From positions 1 to 64,000 of the forward strand of contig CADAKH010000006.1 of assembly GCA_902788505.1 (NCBI GenBank): 64,000 bases of DNA, read 5' to 3'. Positions 32,952 to 42,657 of this stretch are shown here, in pieces. This DNA comes from Oscillospiraceae bacterium (lineage in GTDB: Bacteria; Bacillota; Clostridia; Saccharofermentanales; Saccharofermentanaceae). The notes below the pieces were generated by a model. That model saw only the letters and a program-made list of their open reading frames with translations, was not told the DNA's origin and did not search any database. Made by a program: the position numbers and the translations under genes. Numbering within the stretch: position 1 is the stretch's first letter; every line of letters begins with the position of its first letter.

Positions 32952-33404
32952 ATGCGATATGACGACGTAATTCTCAGGTGGGCAAAAATCGCCACTATCC
33001 TGTTTACCGCTATGGCTGTTGTGGCAGATGTGTTTGGAATAATAATCACAAGATATATTGCTTACTGCTGGGCAGAAGTATTTGATGTTGCCAGAGTCGT
33101 AGGACTTTCTGTTGTTTTTTATCTCGGAACAGTCGGCGGATATCTGGTTTTGATCCCCTTATACAAGATGCTTCATAATATGAGCAAAGATAAGGTTTTC
33201 GACAGAGCTAACACGAAGATAATGACAGTGATTACTGCAGCTCTGGTTGGAATTGCGGTTGACTGTATTGTAGGCGGTTTTATCTGGAACGGATGCTGGA
33301 TCTTATCAGTAGTTGCACTTTTCATGGCATTGGTTGTTCTGAGCATAAGAGTGGTTTTTGCAAAGGCAATCACCATGAAAGAAGAAATGGATCTTACCAT
33401 TTAA
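32952..33404 (+). CDS. DUF2975 membrane protein
   Basis: 150 residues from ATG 32952, with TTTTGGAGGA at a good distance; the 32922 start would leave it unused. Four TM helices (about 13-35, 48-72, 95-118 and 125-145) with a VFDRANTKIM loop that is characteristic of DUF2975 (YoaS-like) proteins. Members of this family occur next to a tiny XRE regulator, and this is the case here: the regulator starts 18 bases after the stop. The pair is common in Firmicutes and may act as a stress-linked membrane sensor and repressor; the mechanism is unknown. Confidence 0.82.
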   Translation: MRYDDVILRWAKIATILFTAMAVVADVFGIIITRYIAYCWAEVFDVARVVGLSVVFYLGTVGGYLVLIPLYKMLHNMSKDKVFDRANTKIMTVITAALVGIAVDCIVGGFIWNGCWILSVVALFMALVVLSIRVVFAKAITMKEEMDLTI

Positions 33405-33421
33405 GGAAAGGAGGAGAGATC

Positions 33422-33625
33422 ATGATTATCGTAAATCTGGATGTAATGATGGCAAAGCGCAAGATCTCCTCCGGTGAGCTTGCAGCAAAGATAGGAATCA
33501 CACAGGCTAATCTTTCAATACTAAAGAATCAGAAGGCAAAAGCTGTCAGATTCTCCACACTAAATGATATTTGCAAGGCACTGGACTGCCAACCCGGAGA
33601 CATTCTCGAGTTCAGAGAGGACTGA
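33422..33625 (+). CDS. XRE/Cro-C1-type regulator (YozG-like)
   Basis: 67 residues from ATG 33422, just after AAAGGAGGAGA. A minimal helix-turn-helix: MMAKRKISSGELAAKIGITQ, NLSILKNQKAKAVRFSTL, then CKALDCQPGDILEF. This is the classic one-domain Cro type paired with DUF2975. It probably autoregulates the operon. The next gene, DUF4153, begins six bases later and shares the transcript. Confidence 0.9.
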   Translation: MIIVNLDVMMAKRKISSGELAAKIGITQANLSILKNQKAKAVRFSTLNDICKALDCQPGDILEFRED

Positions 33626-33631
33626 TCATCA

Positions 33632-34945
33632 ATGGACAAAAAAGTTATATTACAAAGACTGGGAGTTATCCTAGCCTATCCCTTAGCATACGCTTATGTA
33701 AGGTTGATGATTCCTTCATATAACGAATTCCTGATAGATGGCAATACGCTTACCTGGTCAGTAGCATACCCGTTAATCGCGTTGCTCTTCATCATTGTGA
33801 ACGAGATCGTAAGAAGGGGTATGAGAGGCATTGATTCAAATCCTTCAAAAGAGACGGTCTTCTGGTATGTAATGACTTTTCTTTCAGGTCTTACTGCAAC
33901 GATCGGACCCAACGAGGCTTTATCCGTGTTCGCAATGCATCTGTGCGCGGTATACTCCGTTCTTATCTCCAATGAGATACTGCTCGGTGGGAAGACTTCA
34001 GGCTTTATTCCGGCCGACCTTATTCACGGATTCTATGTTAAGTCATTTGCAGGATTCCCGAATTTCGTTACTGACTGGAAATGCTTTAAGAGACCTGATC
34101 CTGTTGAAGGAGAAGTAAGAGCACCAAGGAAGAACCCGGTAGGTCTTATCATCTTTATCCCCGCAATGCTTGTGCTTCTTATCATAGCGGTAAGTCTCAT
34201 GGCATCGATAGATGAGGATATAGGAATGTTCTTCAGTGATCTGTTCTCGAATCTTGAAAACTATCTGAATGAGCTAAAGATCTATGAGATAATTCCGAGA
34301 GTGATATTTGCCATTCCCGTCTGTTTCTATCTTTATGGCCTCATGTCCAGAAGTGCCAAATCGGACGGCGAGAGGGAGAAGAGAGTCGGCGCAAAGCTTG
34401 GCAAGTTTATCGGCAAGGGAAAGACTGTTTCCGCAACCATAGTCTATATAGCCGCAGGTGTGTTTGTAGCGTTGTATGCGTTGTTCTTCATAAAAAGGCT
34501 CGCTTATATGCTCGGAGGCTTTGTAGGCGATGTTCCGGAAGGTATGCTTGTCTCACATTATGCAAGAGAGGGCTTCTTTGAACTTGTCGGAATAATGGCA
34601 GTCAACATGTGCGTTTACATAGCTGTTATCCTGTTTGGTAAGACAGATACAAATGGCAGGTTCTCTGTCCCTGCAAAGATCCTGGTTACACTGCTTATGG
34701 CAGAGAGCATTATCTTCGCAGTAATAGCAATGAGCAAGCTCGGACTCTACTACAGCATCTACGGTTATACTCCTAAAAGAATCCTTGCCATGTGGGCAAC
34801 TCTGGCGCTCGGATTTGCAGCTTCTATGACCATTGCGACTGTACACAGAGGCAAACCGCATTTCAGGGCAGGCGTAATTTTCACTTCAATCTCATACATA
34901 GCAATCTGTGTATTGTCAGGAGTGCTTGTATCGATTGGAGCATAA
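33632..34945 (+). CDS. DUF4153-type polytopic membrane protein
   Basis: 437 residues with about 10-11 TM helices. A characteristic mid-section after the basic loop (CFKRPDPVEG...) leads into NPVGLIIFIPAMLVLLIIAV, and an IDEDIGMFF segment is found in this family. Function unknown. It shares its operon with the DUF2975/XRE pair, which suggests a linked envelope or stress role. A strong terminator closes the operon three bases after the stop. Confidence 0.65.
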   Translation: MDKKVILQRLGVILAYPLAYAYVRLMIPSYNEFLIDGNTLTWSVAYPLIALLFIIVNEIVRRGMRGIDSNPSKETVFWYVMTFLSGLTATIGPNEALSVFAMHLCAVYSVLISNEILLGGKTSGFIPADLIHGFYVKSFAGFPNFVTDWKCFKRPDPVEGEVRAPRKNPVGLIIFIPAMLVLLIIAVSLMASIDEDIGMFFSDLFSNLENYLNELKIYEIIPRVIFAIPVCFYLYGLMSRSAKSDGEREKRVGAKLGKFIGKGKTVSATIVYIAAGVFVALYALFFIKRLAYMLGGFVGDVPEGMLVSHYAREGFFELVGIMAVNMCVYIAVILFGKTDTNGRFSVPAKILVTLLMAESIIFAVIAMSKLGLYYSIYGYTPKRILAMWATLALGFAASMTIATVHRGKPHFRAGVIFTSISYIAICVLSGVLVSIGA

Positions 34946-34948
34946 ACG

Positions 34949-34982
34949 AAACCGGGAGGCTCCGGAATAGGTCTCCCGGTTT
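34949..34982 (+). terminator. Terminator of the DUF2975-XRE-DUF4153 operon
   Basis: AAACCGGGAG and CTCCCGGTTT form a 10-bp stem with a 14-base loop. The run of T is short. Confidence 0.7.
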
Positions 34983-35026
34983 AAATACAATAAAGCATAA
35001 TAATCATATTTGAAGCAGAGATTGTA

Positions 35027-35497
35027 ATGAGAAAAACATTTATAAGACAGAAAGTATATATAGTGATAGCTGTTTTGCTTACCGGCATACTGTTTTCATC
35101 CTGCAGATATGAGGTTCCGGGTAAAAAAAGGGTCGAAGTAATCTCCGGCATAGCTGCTATCGTAATCGATAATTACTCAAGCGATGATGTGGAAACTCCG
35201 TATGATATCAGTATGACTGAAATTGCTGAATTGACTGATAAAGACAGTTATTTGCATAAAGCAATTGAGAAATACCATGATGTTCAGAATTATCATGTAT
35301 ACCTTATTGAAGATAATAATGTATTGATAGTCACGGATTCGTTTTTTCAGGCAGTTAAAGGATATGTTGTTTCAGATGAAGAATTGAAGGGCACTATGAA
35401 GGTCCCGGGAATAGGCTTCGATAATTCAAGCATAACCATATTAGAAAGGGTTGGAGACAGTAACAGTAATATATATTCTTTTAGTGCGGGGAATTAG
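35027..35497 (+). CDS. Small lipoprotein of unknown function
   Basis: 156 residues with signal peptide and lipobox LFSSC (Cys at about 26). The mature part is a mixed alpha/beta domain (IAAIVIDNYSSDDV, YHVYLIEDNNVLIV) with no known motif. The next gene also encodes a small surface-exposed protein, and the two may be co-transcribed. AT content is similar to neighbours. Confidence 0.6.
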   Translation: MRKTFIRQKVYIVIAVLLTGILFSSCRYEVPGKKRVEVISGIAAIVIDNYSSDDVETPYDISMTEIAELTDKDSYLHKAIEKYHDVQNYHVYLIEDNNVLIVTDSFFQAVKGYVVSDEELKGTMKVPGIGFDNSSITILERVGDSNSNIYSFSAGN

Positions 35498-35580
35498 TTC
35501 CTTAAGCGGAACATTTGTTATATGATGCACCCTTGGGGAAGTGTTATTCCGGATATTCAAAATCAGAAAAAGTATTAAGT

Positions 35581-36009
35581 ATGAATGATCAGACAGATAC
35601 AATTGTTAATGAATCAAAACCCAAATACAGAGGGTGCCTTATAGGGTTTTTAATCACCTTTATAGTAATAATACTTCATATTGCAGCTATTCCGGTTCTC
35701 ATAGAATTAGTCGATCATATACCACGTACTATGGATACTCAGACCAACGGGCAGTATGTTGTTGAATTACAGGCTACCAGCAGTCCGGAATGGCCATTTG
35801 GCCCTCAGGACGGCAGGATAGTCTTAAAGAATGATAATAATAAAAAGATCAGCAGTGTTGATTTTGTATTATGTAATGACGGAAAAGGCATGTGTAAATC
35901 CAACTGGGAAGTTGATTGGAATGAAGAAAGTGTTGTCGTTACCATAATGGGAGAAGAACAACAGGATGCCATATATACATTGTACTATAACGGCGATGTT
36001 TCTAATTAA
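35581..36009 (+). CDS. Small single-pass membrane protein of unknown function
   Basis: 142 residues from ATG 35581; a TTG at 35515 is possible, but its added peptide looks random. A TM helix at about 20-42 (FLITFIVIILHIAAIPVLI) anchors an extracytoplasmic beta-rich domain of about 95 residues (YVVELQATSSPEWPFGPQDG and following strands). This resembles small C2/beta-sandwich modules, but no family is recognised. Confidence 0.5.
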   Translation: MNDQTDTIVNESKPKYRGCLIGFLITFIVIILHIAAIPVLIELVDHIPRTMDTQTNGQYVVELQATSSPEWPFGPQDGRIVLKNDNNKKISSVDFVLCNDGKGMCKSNWEVDWNEESVVVTIMGEEQQDAIYTLYYNGDVSN

Positions 36010-36088
36010 CTGACTGATAAAGGGCGATATAGTATGATTGATTATTATGCCTCAGGATTGAACGCCAAGGATAGAATTTGATGCCGCT

Positions 36089-38392
36089 TTATTTCCAAAC
36101 GAGCGGAAGCTTCTCAAATTCATCCAGAGGAACAGGCTTTGAGAAGAAGTATCCCTGGAACAGCTTACAGCCCATATCCTTTAACATATCGAACTGCTCT
36201 TGTGTCTCGACACCTTCGGTTATCTGAGGCATTTCAAGTTTGTTGGCCATCTCAACGATGCTTCTGAGAATGGTTGAGGACTTCTTAATATCATCAGTCT
36301 TGCTGAGGAATACCATATCGATCTTGAGAACATCGACAGGCATATCTTTAAGCATATTAAGAGATGAGTAACCGCTTCCGAAATCATCCATCTCAAACGT
36401 GAAACCGTAATCACGCAGTTTGTTGATCGTATTTATATGCTCGGAAGTATTATTCATGACAGAGGATTCGGTAATCTCAAGATGGAGGTGTTTTGGTTCG
36501 ATTCCATATTTTTTCACAAGACCTGTGATTACTTCATATATATCCATGAAGTAAAAGTCTTTGGCTGATATGTTGATCGAGAGATTGAGCTTCTCATATC
36601 CGTCAGTTCTCTTGGACCAGTCTTTAAGGATCCTGCACGCTTCACCCCAGATATAACGGTCTATAGTAGCGATCATGCCGTTCTTTTCGAAAATGGGGAT
36701 AAACCTGAACGGGGGAATAAGGCCTTCCTTAGGATGCTTCCATCTGACGAGAACTTCGCCGCCTTTCAGATGTCCGTCTGCATGGTACTGAGGCTGGAAA
36801 TAAGGAATGATCTGACCTGTGGCCAAAGCATTTTCGAGTTCGCTGGTGATTTGCTGTTCCCAGAGTTTGTCTTTCCTTAAATTGTCATCGTAGACTGCAA
36901 CGCATTTATTATATTCATTTTTTATTCCGGCAATAGCAAGCTGTGCTCTGTCAACCAGTCCGCTTACGGACATGTCTTTATCAAGTTCGGAAGGCTCAAA
37001 TAATCCAACATGAATGATGATAGAGGAATTGGTAATTGTTGATGCTCCCCATGTGCTTTTGATCTGCTTTTCCAATGCCGGTATATCTACATACGACTTT
37101 TTCAGAAAGGCACAGAAAATATCACCTCTCCATCTGCATATAGCAGAGCCCGGAGGGGCATACTGCTCGAGATCACGGGCAATCCTGATTAGTATCTCAT
37201 CGGCTTTCTCTCTTCCGTAAATATCGTTTATAAGCTTGAAATCGTTGATATCTGAGACCTGCATATAATAAGCCTCGTTAGGATTGGCTTTAATGATCTC
37301 TTTTACTTTTTCTTCAAAACTCAAGCGGTTCGGAAGTCCCGTCAGCACATCGTGGGTTGCGATATATCTTCTTTCCTCGTTGAGCTTAACCTGTTCGGTA
37401 TCATCATGGATGGAAAAGAATGAGCCAACGTCCAATGATCTTCTGTCTTTCATCAAGCGGTGAATGATCCTGATATATACATATTCATCATTGTCGTCCT
37501 TGAAGCTGGTCGACAGATCAAAGTCTGTTCCAAGATCTGCACCGCCCATGATCTCAATAAGCTTATCTGTACATTTACCGGGATCACCGGATTTGATCTT
37601 CAAGATCTCATATGCTCTGTCATTGGCATAAAGGGCATTAGCATCCGTATCGTAGAAGATGATACCGTCCGTGTGGTTCTCTACTACTGAATCGGCAAGA
37701 CGCCGTCTGATAAAAAGCGGCTTATACATAAATGTGAAAATAAACAAAAGGAATCCGCAGAGAACATATCCTATTAGAGAATCATTAACCGGTCTGTCAG
37801 AGAATGAAGTAAAAAGGAATCCCATGCAAATAACCAGAGCAATGATAATGATTATATAACGCTCATGATAGGCAGCCGAAATCTTCAGGCACTTATCAAT
37901 AAGTACAGCAATCAAAAGAATCAGGATTGCTTCTTTGAGACCGAATCCAAGAAGTTTGCCCCAGCCTGATTCAAAACTGAAATATGTATAACCGTCAGAA
38001 AGAGTGATCGGCTTCAAAGTAAACATATGATGGAAAAAAGGATTCAACAAAGCTGAAACAGATATAGAAGAGAGAATAACAGATACGATTATTTGAACGG
38101 GCGAACGCTTAAAACGGTGACCGCAATAATGCATAATGAAAATCGAGAGATTAAACAGAAGGAAATAGTCACCTAAAAGAATAAGTAAATGACCAATATG
38201 TGCAATAATCTCGATATTGGTAAAGAATGCCAATATATTTCCGCCCAAAGGAATGATAATTGTAAGCAAAAAATTGAAAAGACTGGTTGCCGTTCTTTCA
38301 GGGAATTTTCTGCGTTTAAAAACAGTAGCAACTATTAATGCCACAAGGAATAAGGATATAACGATCAGTTCAATAAGATATTGTATCCTCAT
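36089..38392 (-). CDS. Membrane GGDEF-EAL protein (probable c-di-GMP phosphodiesterase)
   Basis: 767 residues. N-terminal 7-TM sensor of the histidine-kinase type (about 5-225), a PAS-like domain (about 235-330), then GGDEF and EAL. The GGDEF motif is degenerate (WRGDIF, losing both glycine-acid pattern features), so cyclase activity is unlikely. The EAL part keeps EVLVRW for EALVRW, NISAKDF, DDFGSGYSSL and KIDMVFL, the residues for metal and c-di-GMP binding. It is therefore most likely a c-di-GMP hydrolase allosterically fed by the inactive GGDEF. With the cyclase at 9.1 kb, the window holds both sides of this signal. Confidence 0.85.
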   Translation of the reverse strand: MRIQYLIELIVISLFLVALIVATVFKRRKFPERTATSLFNFLLTIIIPLGGNILAFFTNIEIIAHIGHLLILLGDYFLLFNLSIFIMHYCGHRFKRSPVQIIVSVILSSISVSALLNPFFHHMFTLKPITLSDGYTYFSFESGWGKLLGFGLKEAILILLIAVLIDKCLKISAAYHERYIIIIIALVICMGFLFTSFSDRPVNDSLIGYVLCGFLLFIFTFMYKPLFIRRRLADSVVENHTDGIIFYDTDANALYANDRAYEILKIKSGDPGKCTDKLIEIMGGADLGTDFDLSTSFKDDNDEYVYIRIIHRLMKDRRSLDVGSFFSIHDDTEQVKLNEERRYIATHDVLTGLPNRLSFEEKVKEIIKANPNEAYYMQVSDINDFKLINDIYGREKADEILIRIARDLEQYAPPGSAICRWRGDIFCAFLKKSYVDIPALEKQIKSTWGASTITNSSIIIHVGLFEPSELDKDMSVSGLVDRAQLAIAGIKNEYNKCVAVYDDNLRKDKLWEQQITSELENALATGQIIPYFQPQYHADGHLKGGEVLVRWKHPKEGLIPPFRFIPIFEKNGMIATIDRYIWGEACRILKDWSKRTDGYEKLNLSINISAKDFYFMDIYEVITGLVKKYGIEPKHLHLEITESSVMNNTSEHINTINKLRDYGFTFEMDDFGSGYSSLNMLKDMPVDVLKIDMVFLSKTDDIKKSSTILRSIVEMANKLEMPQITEGVETQEQFDMLKDMGCKLFQGYFFSKPVPLDEFEKLPLVWK

Positions 38393-38556
38393 AGTAACCT
38401 CGAAATGACTTCGATACCAATTCCAACTGTAAATCTATTGTACCATACAAAAAGAAAATATTTCTGTGAATAATTTATAATATATTATATTGATAATTAT
38501 ATTATTGGTGAACTTGCGGCGAAAGTAAGACAAAAACCACAATATATTGATTTTGT

Positions 38557-38582
38557 CTCTCAAAACCATTTACTTTTGAGAG
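38557..38582 (+). other. Perfect hairpin in the upstream region of the 193-residue gene
   Basis: CTCTCAAAA and TTTTGAGAG form a 9-bp stem with an 8-base loop, 82 bases ahead of the next start codon and without a T-run. It may be a regulator site or an mRNA leader element. Confidence 0.5.
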
Positions 38583-38664
38583 AGGGGATGTTATCATAAC
38601 CGCAAAAGAAACGAATATTTGTTCTATTGTAACAGATATTGAACGTAGTTAGGAGAAGATTTTT

Positions 38665-39246
38665 ATGGTTTATTTCAGTTGTACAGTAAAAGATTTATTC
38701 AGAAGACCTAACATGATCGACAAAGCGGTAAGGAGACTCGCAGATAACGGCTATACAGAGCATGCCGTTACATACGCACGTATCAGAGACAATATTTATA
38801 ATGCTCTGGCTTATGCTTCCGACAATATGAAACCTTATGAATACGAGGCGGCTGCTACTTATCTTGGGACAAGAGTCTCCGAGCAGAAGCTGGCCAGGGA
38901 TTCATACTATACTCACAGAACCATTAGGCGTTATGTCCGTAAGGCTTGTGAGCTTATCGCCAAATATTATAAGGAATATCTTGGAATAAGATTGCTTCCG
39001 GTTGACACGAGATCTGTTGAGTGTCCTGTTTCCGCAGGTCAGTTTTGGGAGAAGATCAATACACTTATGGAAAGCAGCATAGAGAATGCTTGTATTGTAA
39101 TTCTCCGCTGCGATGAGCAGATGTCAGTTAACTATGTCTGCAGCAATTACGGTATGGGAAGCGATAAGGTAAAGAAGGTCACTAACGACTTCGGTTCAGT
39201 TATTACAGTTTATGATATTCCGTCAGAGAAGCGAAGTGCTGTTTGA
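38665..39246 (+). CDS. Uncharacterised helical protein
   Basis: 193 residues, strongly helical and without TM segments. AGGAGA precedes the ATG. The segment ESSIENACIVILRCDEQMS...NYGMGSDKVKKVTNDFGS could be a divergent helix-turn-helix, and the N-terminal half has a repeated R-x-x-x-x-A-Y-A pattern. No family is recognised. It could be a DNA-associated regulator; this is only a structural impression. The gene is flanked by an upstream hairpin and a downstream palindromic terminator. Confidence 0.45.
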   Translation: MVYFSCTVKDLFRRPNMIDKAVRRLADNGYTEHAVTYARIRDNIYNALAYASDNMKPYEYEAAATYLGTRVSEQKLARDSYYTHRTIRRYVRKACELIAKYYKEYLGIRLLPVDTRSVECPVSAGQFWEKINTLMESSIENACIVILRCDEQMSVNYVCSNYGMGSDKVKKVTNDFGSVITVYDIPSEKRSAV

Positions 39247-39266
39247 TTGATGGAACCTCCGTGTTG

Positions 39267-39308
39267 TTAAGACCGGGTATTTGATGTAAAGCGAATACCC
39301 GGTCTTAA
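39267..39308. terminator. Palindromic terminator-like hairpin
   Basis: A perfect 15-bp stem, TTAAGACCGGGTATT with AATACCCGGTCTTAA, and a 12-base loop. T-runs are weak on both sides. A TATAAT at 39312-39317 immediately follows, probably the -10 of the next gene. Confidence 0.65.
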
Positions 39309-39363
39309 TGCTATAATAAACAATTGGGGATAGCCCTGATTAAGCATTTAGGAGGATGATTCC

Positions 39364-39849
39364 ATGACCATTACTTTTGACAAGCTTCCTTGCAATCTTG
39401 AAGAACTTAAGGCTTTGCCTCAGGCTTCTCTGAGTGAACCCGAATATGGTGCCGCTCTTTTCCTTGCTGTAATGATGCATTACACAACTAATAAAGAAGA
39501 GACATTTGAAATGCTTGAATTCCTTAAAGGTCCATACGGATTATCCACATATGAGAAGCAGTTCCTCGGAGACAGAATGGCTGACGGTGAGCATATTGTC
39601 CGTTCATTCTTTAATGGAACATCACCTGATAATGACTATACACCTTCAATGCCTTATACAGTTGAGACGGAGAGAGGTTACGAGCAGGAAATCGACGGAA
39701 GAATGAAGATCTTCATTACGTCTTCAGGCGCAGATACAAAGCATCACATCTTACTTCGTCACAAGGTTTCAACAAATCAGTGGTTTATTGAAGATCAGAT
39801 GCTTCTTGCAATGATCAGAGCTCCCAAATCACAGGATCCGTGGGCTTGA
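39364..39849 (+). CDS. Small conserved protein, DUF6935-like
   Basis: A 161-residue soluble protein. The block FDKLPCNLEELKALPQASLSEP with FEMLEFLKGPYGLSTYEKQF resembles DUF6935 proteins of gut Clostridia. No catalytic motif or signal peptide. AGGAGGA precedes the ATG. The SAM methyltransferase gene begins eight bases after it and probably shares the transcript. Function unknown. Confidence 0.6.
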   Translation: MTITFDKLPCNLEELKALPQASLSEPEYGAALFLAVMMHYTTNKEETFEMLEFLKGPYGLSTYEKQFLGDRMADGEHIVRSFFNGTSPDNDYTPSMPYTVETERGYEQEIDGRMKIFITSSGADTKHHILLRHKVSTNQWFIEDQMLLAMIRAPKSQDPWA

Positions 39850-39856
39850 TCTTAAA

Positions 39857-41074
39857 ATGAAATCAGAAAGAACATTTCCAAAAGTAAGCATAACTTCAAA
39901 GGCGGCGAGGTCTCTGAAGAATGGCCATCCGTGGGTGTACGGAGATGAGAGCGTTTCTGTTGAAGGAGATATCTCGGACGGTTGTATTGTTGACTGTTTT
40001 GAAGGGTCGAGCTGGCAGGGATCAGGCTTTTATAATTCCAAATCCAAGATAACTGTCAGGATTATATCGCGCAACAGTAATGATGTGTTTGACCGGAAGT
40101 TCTGGTATAGGCGCATCTTTTATGCTGTCCAGTACCGCAAGACTGTAATGCAGGGTGATGACTTTAAATGCTGCAGGATCATTCACGGTGAAGCAGATCA
40201 GATGCCGGGATTTACATGCGACAGATACGGTAATATTGCCGTAACCCAGATTGCATGCCTTGGTGTTGAACTGAACAAAGGCATGATCTATCAGGCATTG
40301 ATGGATGTTTTCGAAGAGATCGGAGAGCCGCTTGAAGGAATATACGAGAGAAATGATCTTGCGTTAAGAAGCAAGGAAGGCCTTGATCTTTCAAAAGGCT
40401 GGTTTGACGGTGTTGCTCGTCCTTGCATCACCGAGATCACGGAAAATGGAATTAAATATTCCGTTGATGTTGAGAATGGACAGAAAACAGGTTTCTTCCT
40501 CGATCAGAAATACAACAGACTGGCTGCCGCTAAGATCGCAAAAGGGAAGACGGTTCTTGATTGTTTTACTCACACGGGTTCGTTTGGTCTTAATTGCGCT
40601 TATAACGGTGCTAAGCATGTTACCAGTGTTGATATATCATCACAGGCTGTTGAGATGGCACAGGAGAACGCTGTAAGGAACTGCCTTCAGGATAAGATCG
40701 ATTATGTCTGCGAAGATGTTTTCGAGCTCCTGACGGATCTTGCTGCCAAAAAGGATCACACTTACGATTACATAATCCTTGATCCGCCGGCATTTACAAA
40801 GTCAAGAGACACTGTCGATTCAGCGGGCAGAGGATATAAGGAGATCAATCTCAAGGCGATGAAGCTTCTGCCGAGAGGAGGATATCTTTCGACTTGTTCA
40901 TGCTCGCATTTTATGACGGATGAATTATTCAGAAAAATGCTTGCATCCGCTGCAAGAGATGCAAGTGTAAGTCTCAGGCAGATCGAAGCGAGGACACAGG
41001 GACCTGATCATCCTATACTTTGGAATGTGCCGGAAACGGATTATTTAAAATTCTATATTTTCCAGGTTGTATAA
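39857..41074 (+). CDS. rlmI: Class I rRNA methyltransferase (RlmI type, 23S m5C)
   Basis: 405 residues. An N-terminal PUA domain (PKVSITSKAARSLKNGHPW...VYGDE) is followed by an EEHxP-like region and a SAM Rossmann domain. SAM motif I is VLDCFTHTGSFGL, then VTSVDISSQAVEMAQ, and IILDPPAFTKS is the catalytic D-P-P-A/P-F motif. STCSCSH holds the catalytic Cys. The architecture matches RlmI-family 23S rRNA cytosine-5 methyltransferases. The exact target base is inferred. Confidence 0.85.
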   Translation: MKSERTFPKVSITSKAARSLKNGHPWVYGDESVSVEGDISDGCIVDCFEGSSWQGSGFYNSKSKITVRIISRNSNDVFDRKFWYRRIFYAVQYRKTVMQGDDFKCCRIIHGEADQMPGFTCDRYGNIAVTQIACLGVELNKGMIYQALMDVFEEIGEPLEGIYERNDLALRSKEGLDLSKGWFDGVARPCITEITENGIKYSVDVENGQKTGFFLDQKYNRLAAAKIAKGKTVLDCFTHTGSFGLNCAYNGAKHVTSVDISSQAVEMAQENAVRNCLQDKIDYVCEDVFELLTDLAAKKDHTYDYIILDPPAFTKSRDTVDSAGRGYKEINLKAMKLLPRGGYLSTCSCSHFMTDELFRKMLASAARDASVSLRQIEARTQGPDHPILWNVPETDYLKFYIFQVV

Positions 41075-41080
41075 TGGCGT

Positions 41081-42628
41081 TTAATTGACGCGCTTATATA
41101 GTCTGTAGTCTTCGAGTATCGGTTCTCCGGTGAAGTCAACGAAAGTACCGCTTTCTTCCTGTATCAATTCATAATTCTCAGAATCAAAATCACTGAAATA
41201 GGTGGTAATTACATAGTCGAAGTATCCTTCATCGATCAGCCTGTCCTGTTCTTCTCTTATGTCAGGGAAAATATCAGCTATGTTGTTATAACAATAGTAT
41301 CTGTTTTGCGGGAGTATCTCTGCAGCAGTGTAGAAACCGGAATCCATGAAATCGTATGTCAGGACTTTCGCATCAGGTGTCTTTTTGATTGTATCTGCTA
41401 TCCGGTACTGAGGAAGGAATTGCCTGGGTTTAAGGAAAAGATACATGTTTTTACACAGGAAGATCGTTAAGGCATAAACCGCTGTAAGTGCAACAGCTGA
41501 AAGCGGTTTTATAAGCTTTGAACGTTCTTTTAATACTGTCGCTGCCTTTTTCATTAGTACGATAAAAGGTATCAAACCGAGGCCGAAACAGTAAGAAAGG
41601 ATATAGCCGTAGTAGTAGATGACGGCAGATGATAAAAATGCAAATATCGTGGCTAAAACAAGTGAGACTGAAAACAGTAAAAGAACCTTCTTGCGGTACT
41701 TTTTGTCAATGAAAAACATAGACAATAAAGTGAATAACAGCTGAACCGGAAAATGCGGATACTTCACGGATACGATTCCGAGCGAAACAACAGTGATAAT
41801 GATGTTCTTTAAAACGGGGATGCGCATTATACCTTGCGGTTCTACTGTATTAATGTAAAAGAGTTTATTGTAGAAATAAGATTCCCAAAGGTAACTCAAG
41901 GAATTGAAAGCAAGGAAATAAGCAAGTACCGGGAGGCTGACAATTATAAAACCGGCAAAAAAGCGCCAGATGAGTCCAAAGAGCCTTTTGAAGTCTTTTT
42001 TTCTGATAGAAATGATAATTATATAAATACAAAAACCGACTATGAATCCGATAAATGTGAATTTAATCCAGAACAGTATTCCGGTGATCAGCCCGCAGAT
42101 CAAAGCTTCGGAATTACGGGGAAGGCCATCTCTCTGAACGATTGAGCGAAGCCCGAAATAAAGCGCTGCAGTAATGAGTGGAAAGCATATTTCCTCGGCA
42201 TTTCCGCCGAAGTTAAACATTCCGTTCGAATAGGTGATGCCAAGAAATACAGGCATAAGAAAGAGCATGTAAGCGGACGGTTCCGTAAATAGCTTGATTA
42301 TCTTCCAGGAGTATATGGCAAAAAGCGATGCGGTCAGGCATTCTATTATCCAAGCTCCTATAAAGCTCTTCTCCGAAATAAAAGCAACTAAAGTATATAT
42401 AAAATACAGAAGCGGTCCTTTTTGTTCGTAAAGATCCCTGTACGGAACAAGCCCGTGCTTAATTCCGCGACCTAAAGTAAAGAAGCAGTTTGCATCATCC
42501 CAGGGATTGAACGGATAAAGCGGCGAGCAAGTCGACACGAGTGTTATCGTGACAGTTGCTGCCGCTATCAGTGTGATCAGTTCTAATCGGGTAAGCTTGC
42601 TTTTATCTTTAAGGTCCGGAGTTGACAT
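41081..42628 (-). CDS. GT-C family membrane glycosyltransferase (ArnT/GT39-like)
   Basis: 515 residues with about 11 TM helices. The first outer loop has the GT-C signature: paired acids in NPWDDANCFFTLGRGIKHG with VPYRDLYEQKGP, the usual catalytic acid and acceptor region. The C-terminal outer domain (about 420-510) is soluble. Enzymes of this class transfer a sugar from polyprenyl phosphate to an envelope acceptor on the outside. It may act with the GtrB-like enzyme and flippase of the 17-31 kb locus, although it is 10 kb away and on its own. Confidence 0.75.
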   Translation of the reverse strand: MSTPDLKDKSKLTRLELITLIAAATVTITLVSTCSPLYPFNPWDDANCFFTLGRGIKHGLVPYRDLYEQKGPLLYFIYTLVAFISEKSFIGAWIIECLTASLFAIYSWKIIKLFTEPSAYMLFLMPVFLGITYSNGMFNFGGNAEEICFPLITAALYFGLRSIVQRDGLPRNSEALICGLITGILFWIKFTFIGFIVGFCIYIIIISIRKKDFKRLFGLIWRFFAGFIIVSLPVLAYFLAFNSLSYLWESYFYNKLFYINTVEPQGIMRIPVLKNIIITVVSLGIVSVKYPHFPVQLLFTLLSMFFIDKKYRKKVLLLFSVSLVLATIFAFLSSAVIYYYGYILSYCFGLGLIPFIVLMKKAATVLKERSKLIKPLSAVALTAVYALTIFLCKNMYLFLKPRQFLPQYRIADTIKKTPDAKVLTYDFMDSGFYTAAEILPQNRYYCYNNIADIFPDIREEQDRLIDEGYFDYVITTYFSDFDSENYELIQEESGTFVDFTGEPILEDYRLYKRVN

Positions 42629-42657
42629 GTTCTGTTTATACAGCTTTAGGTTTCGTA

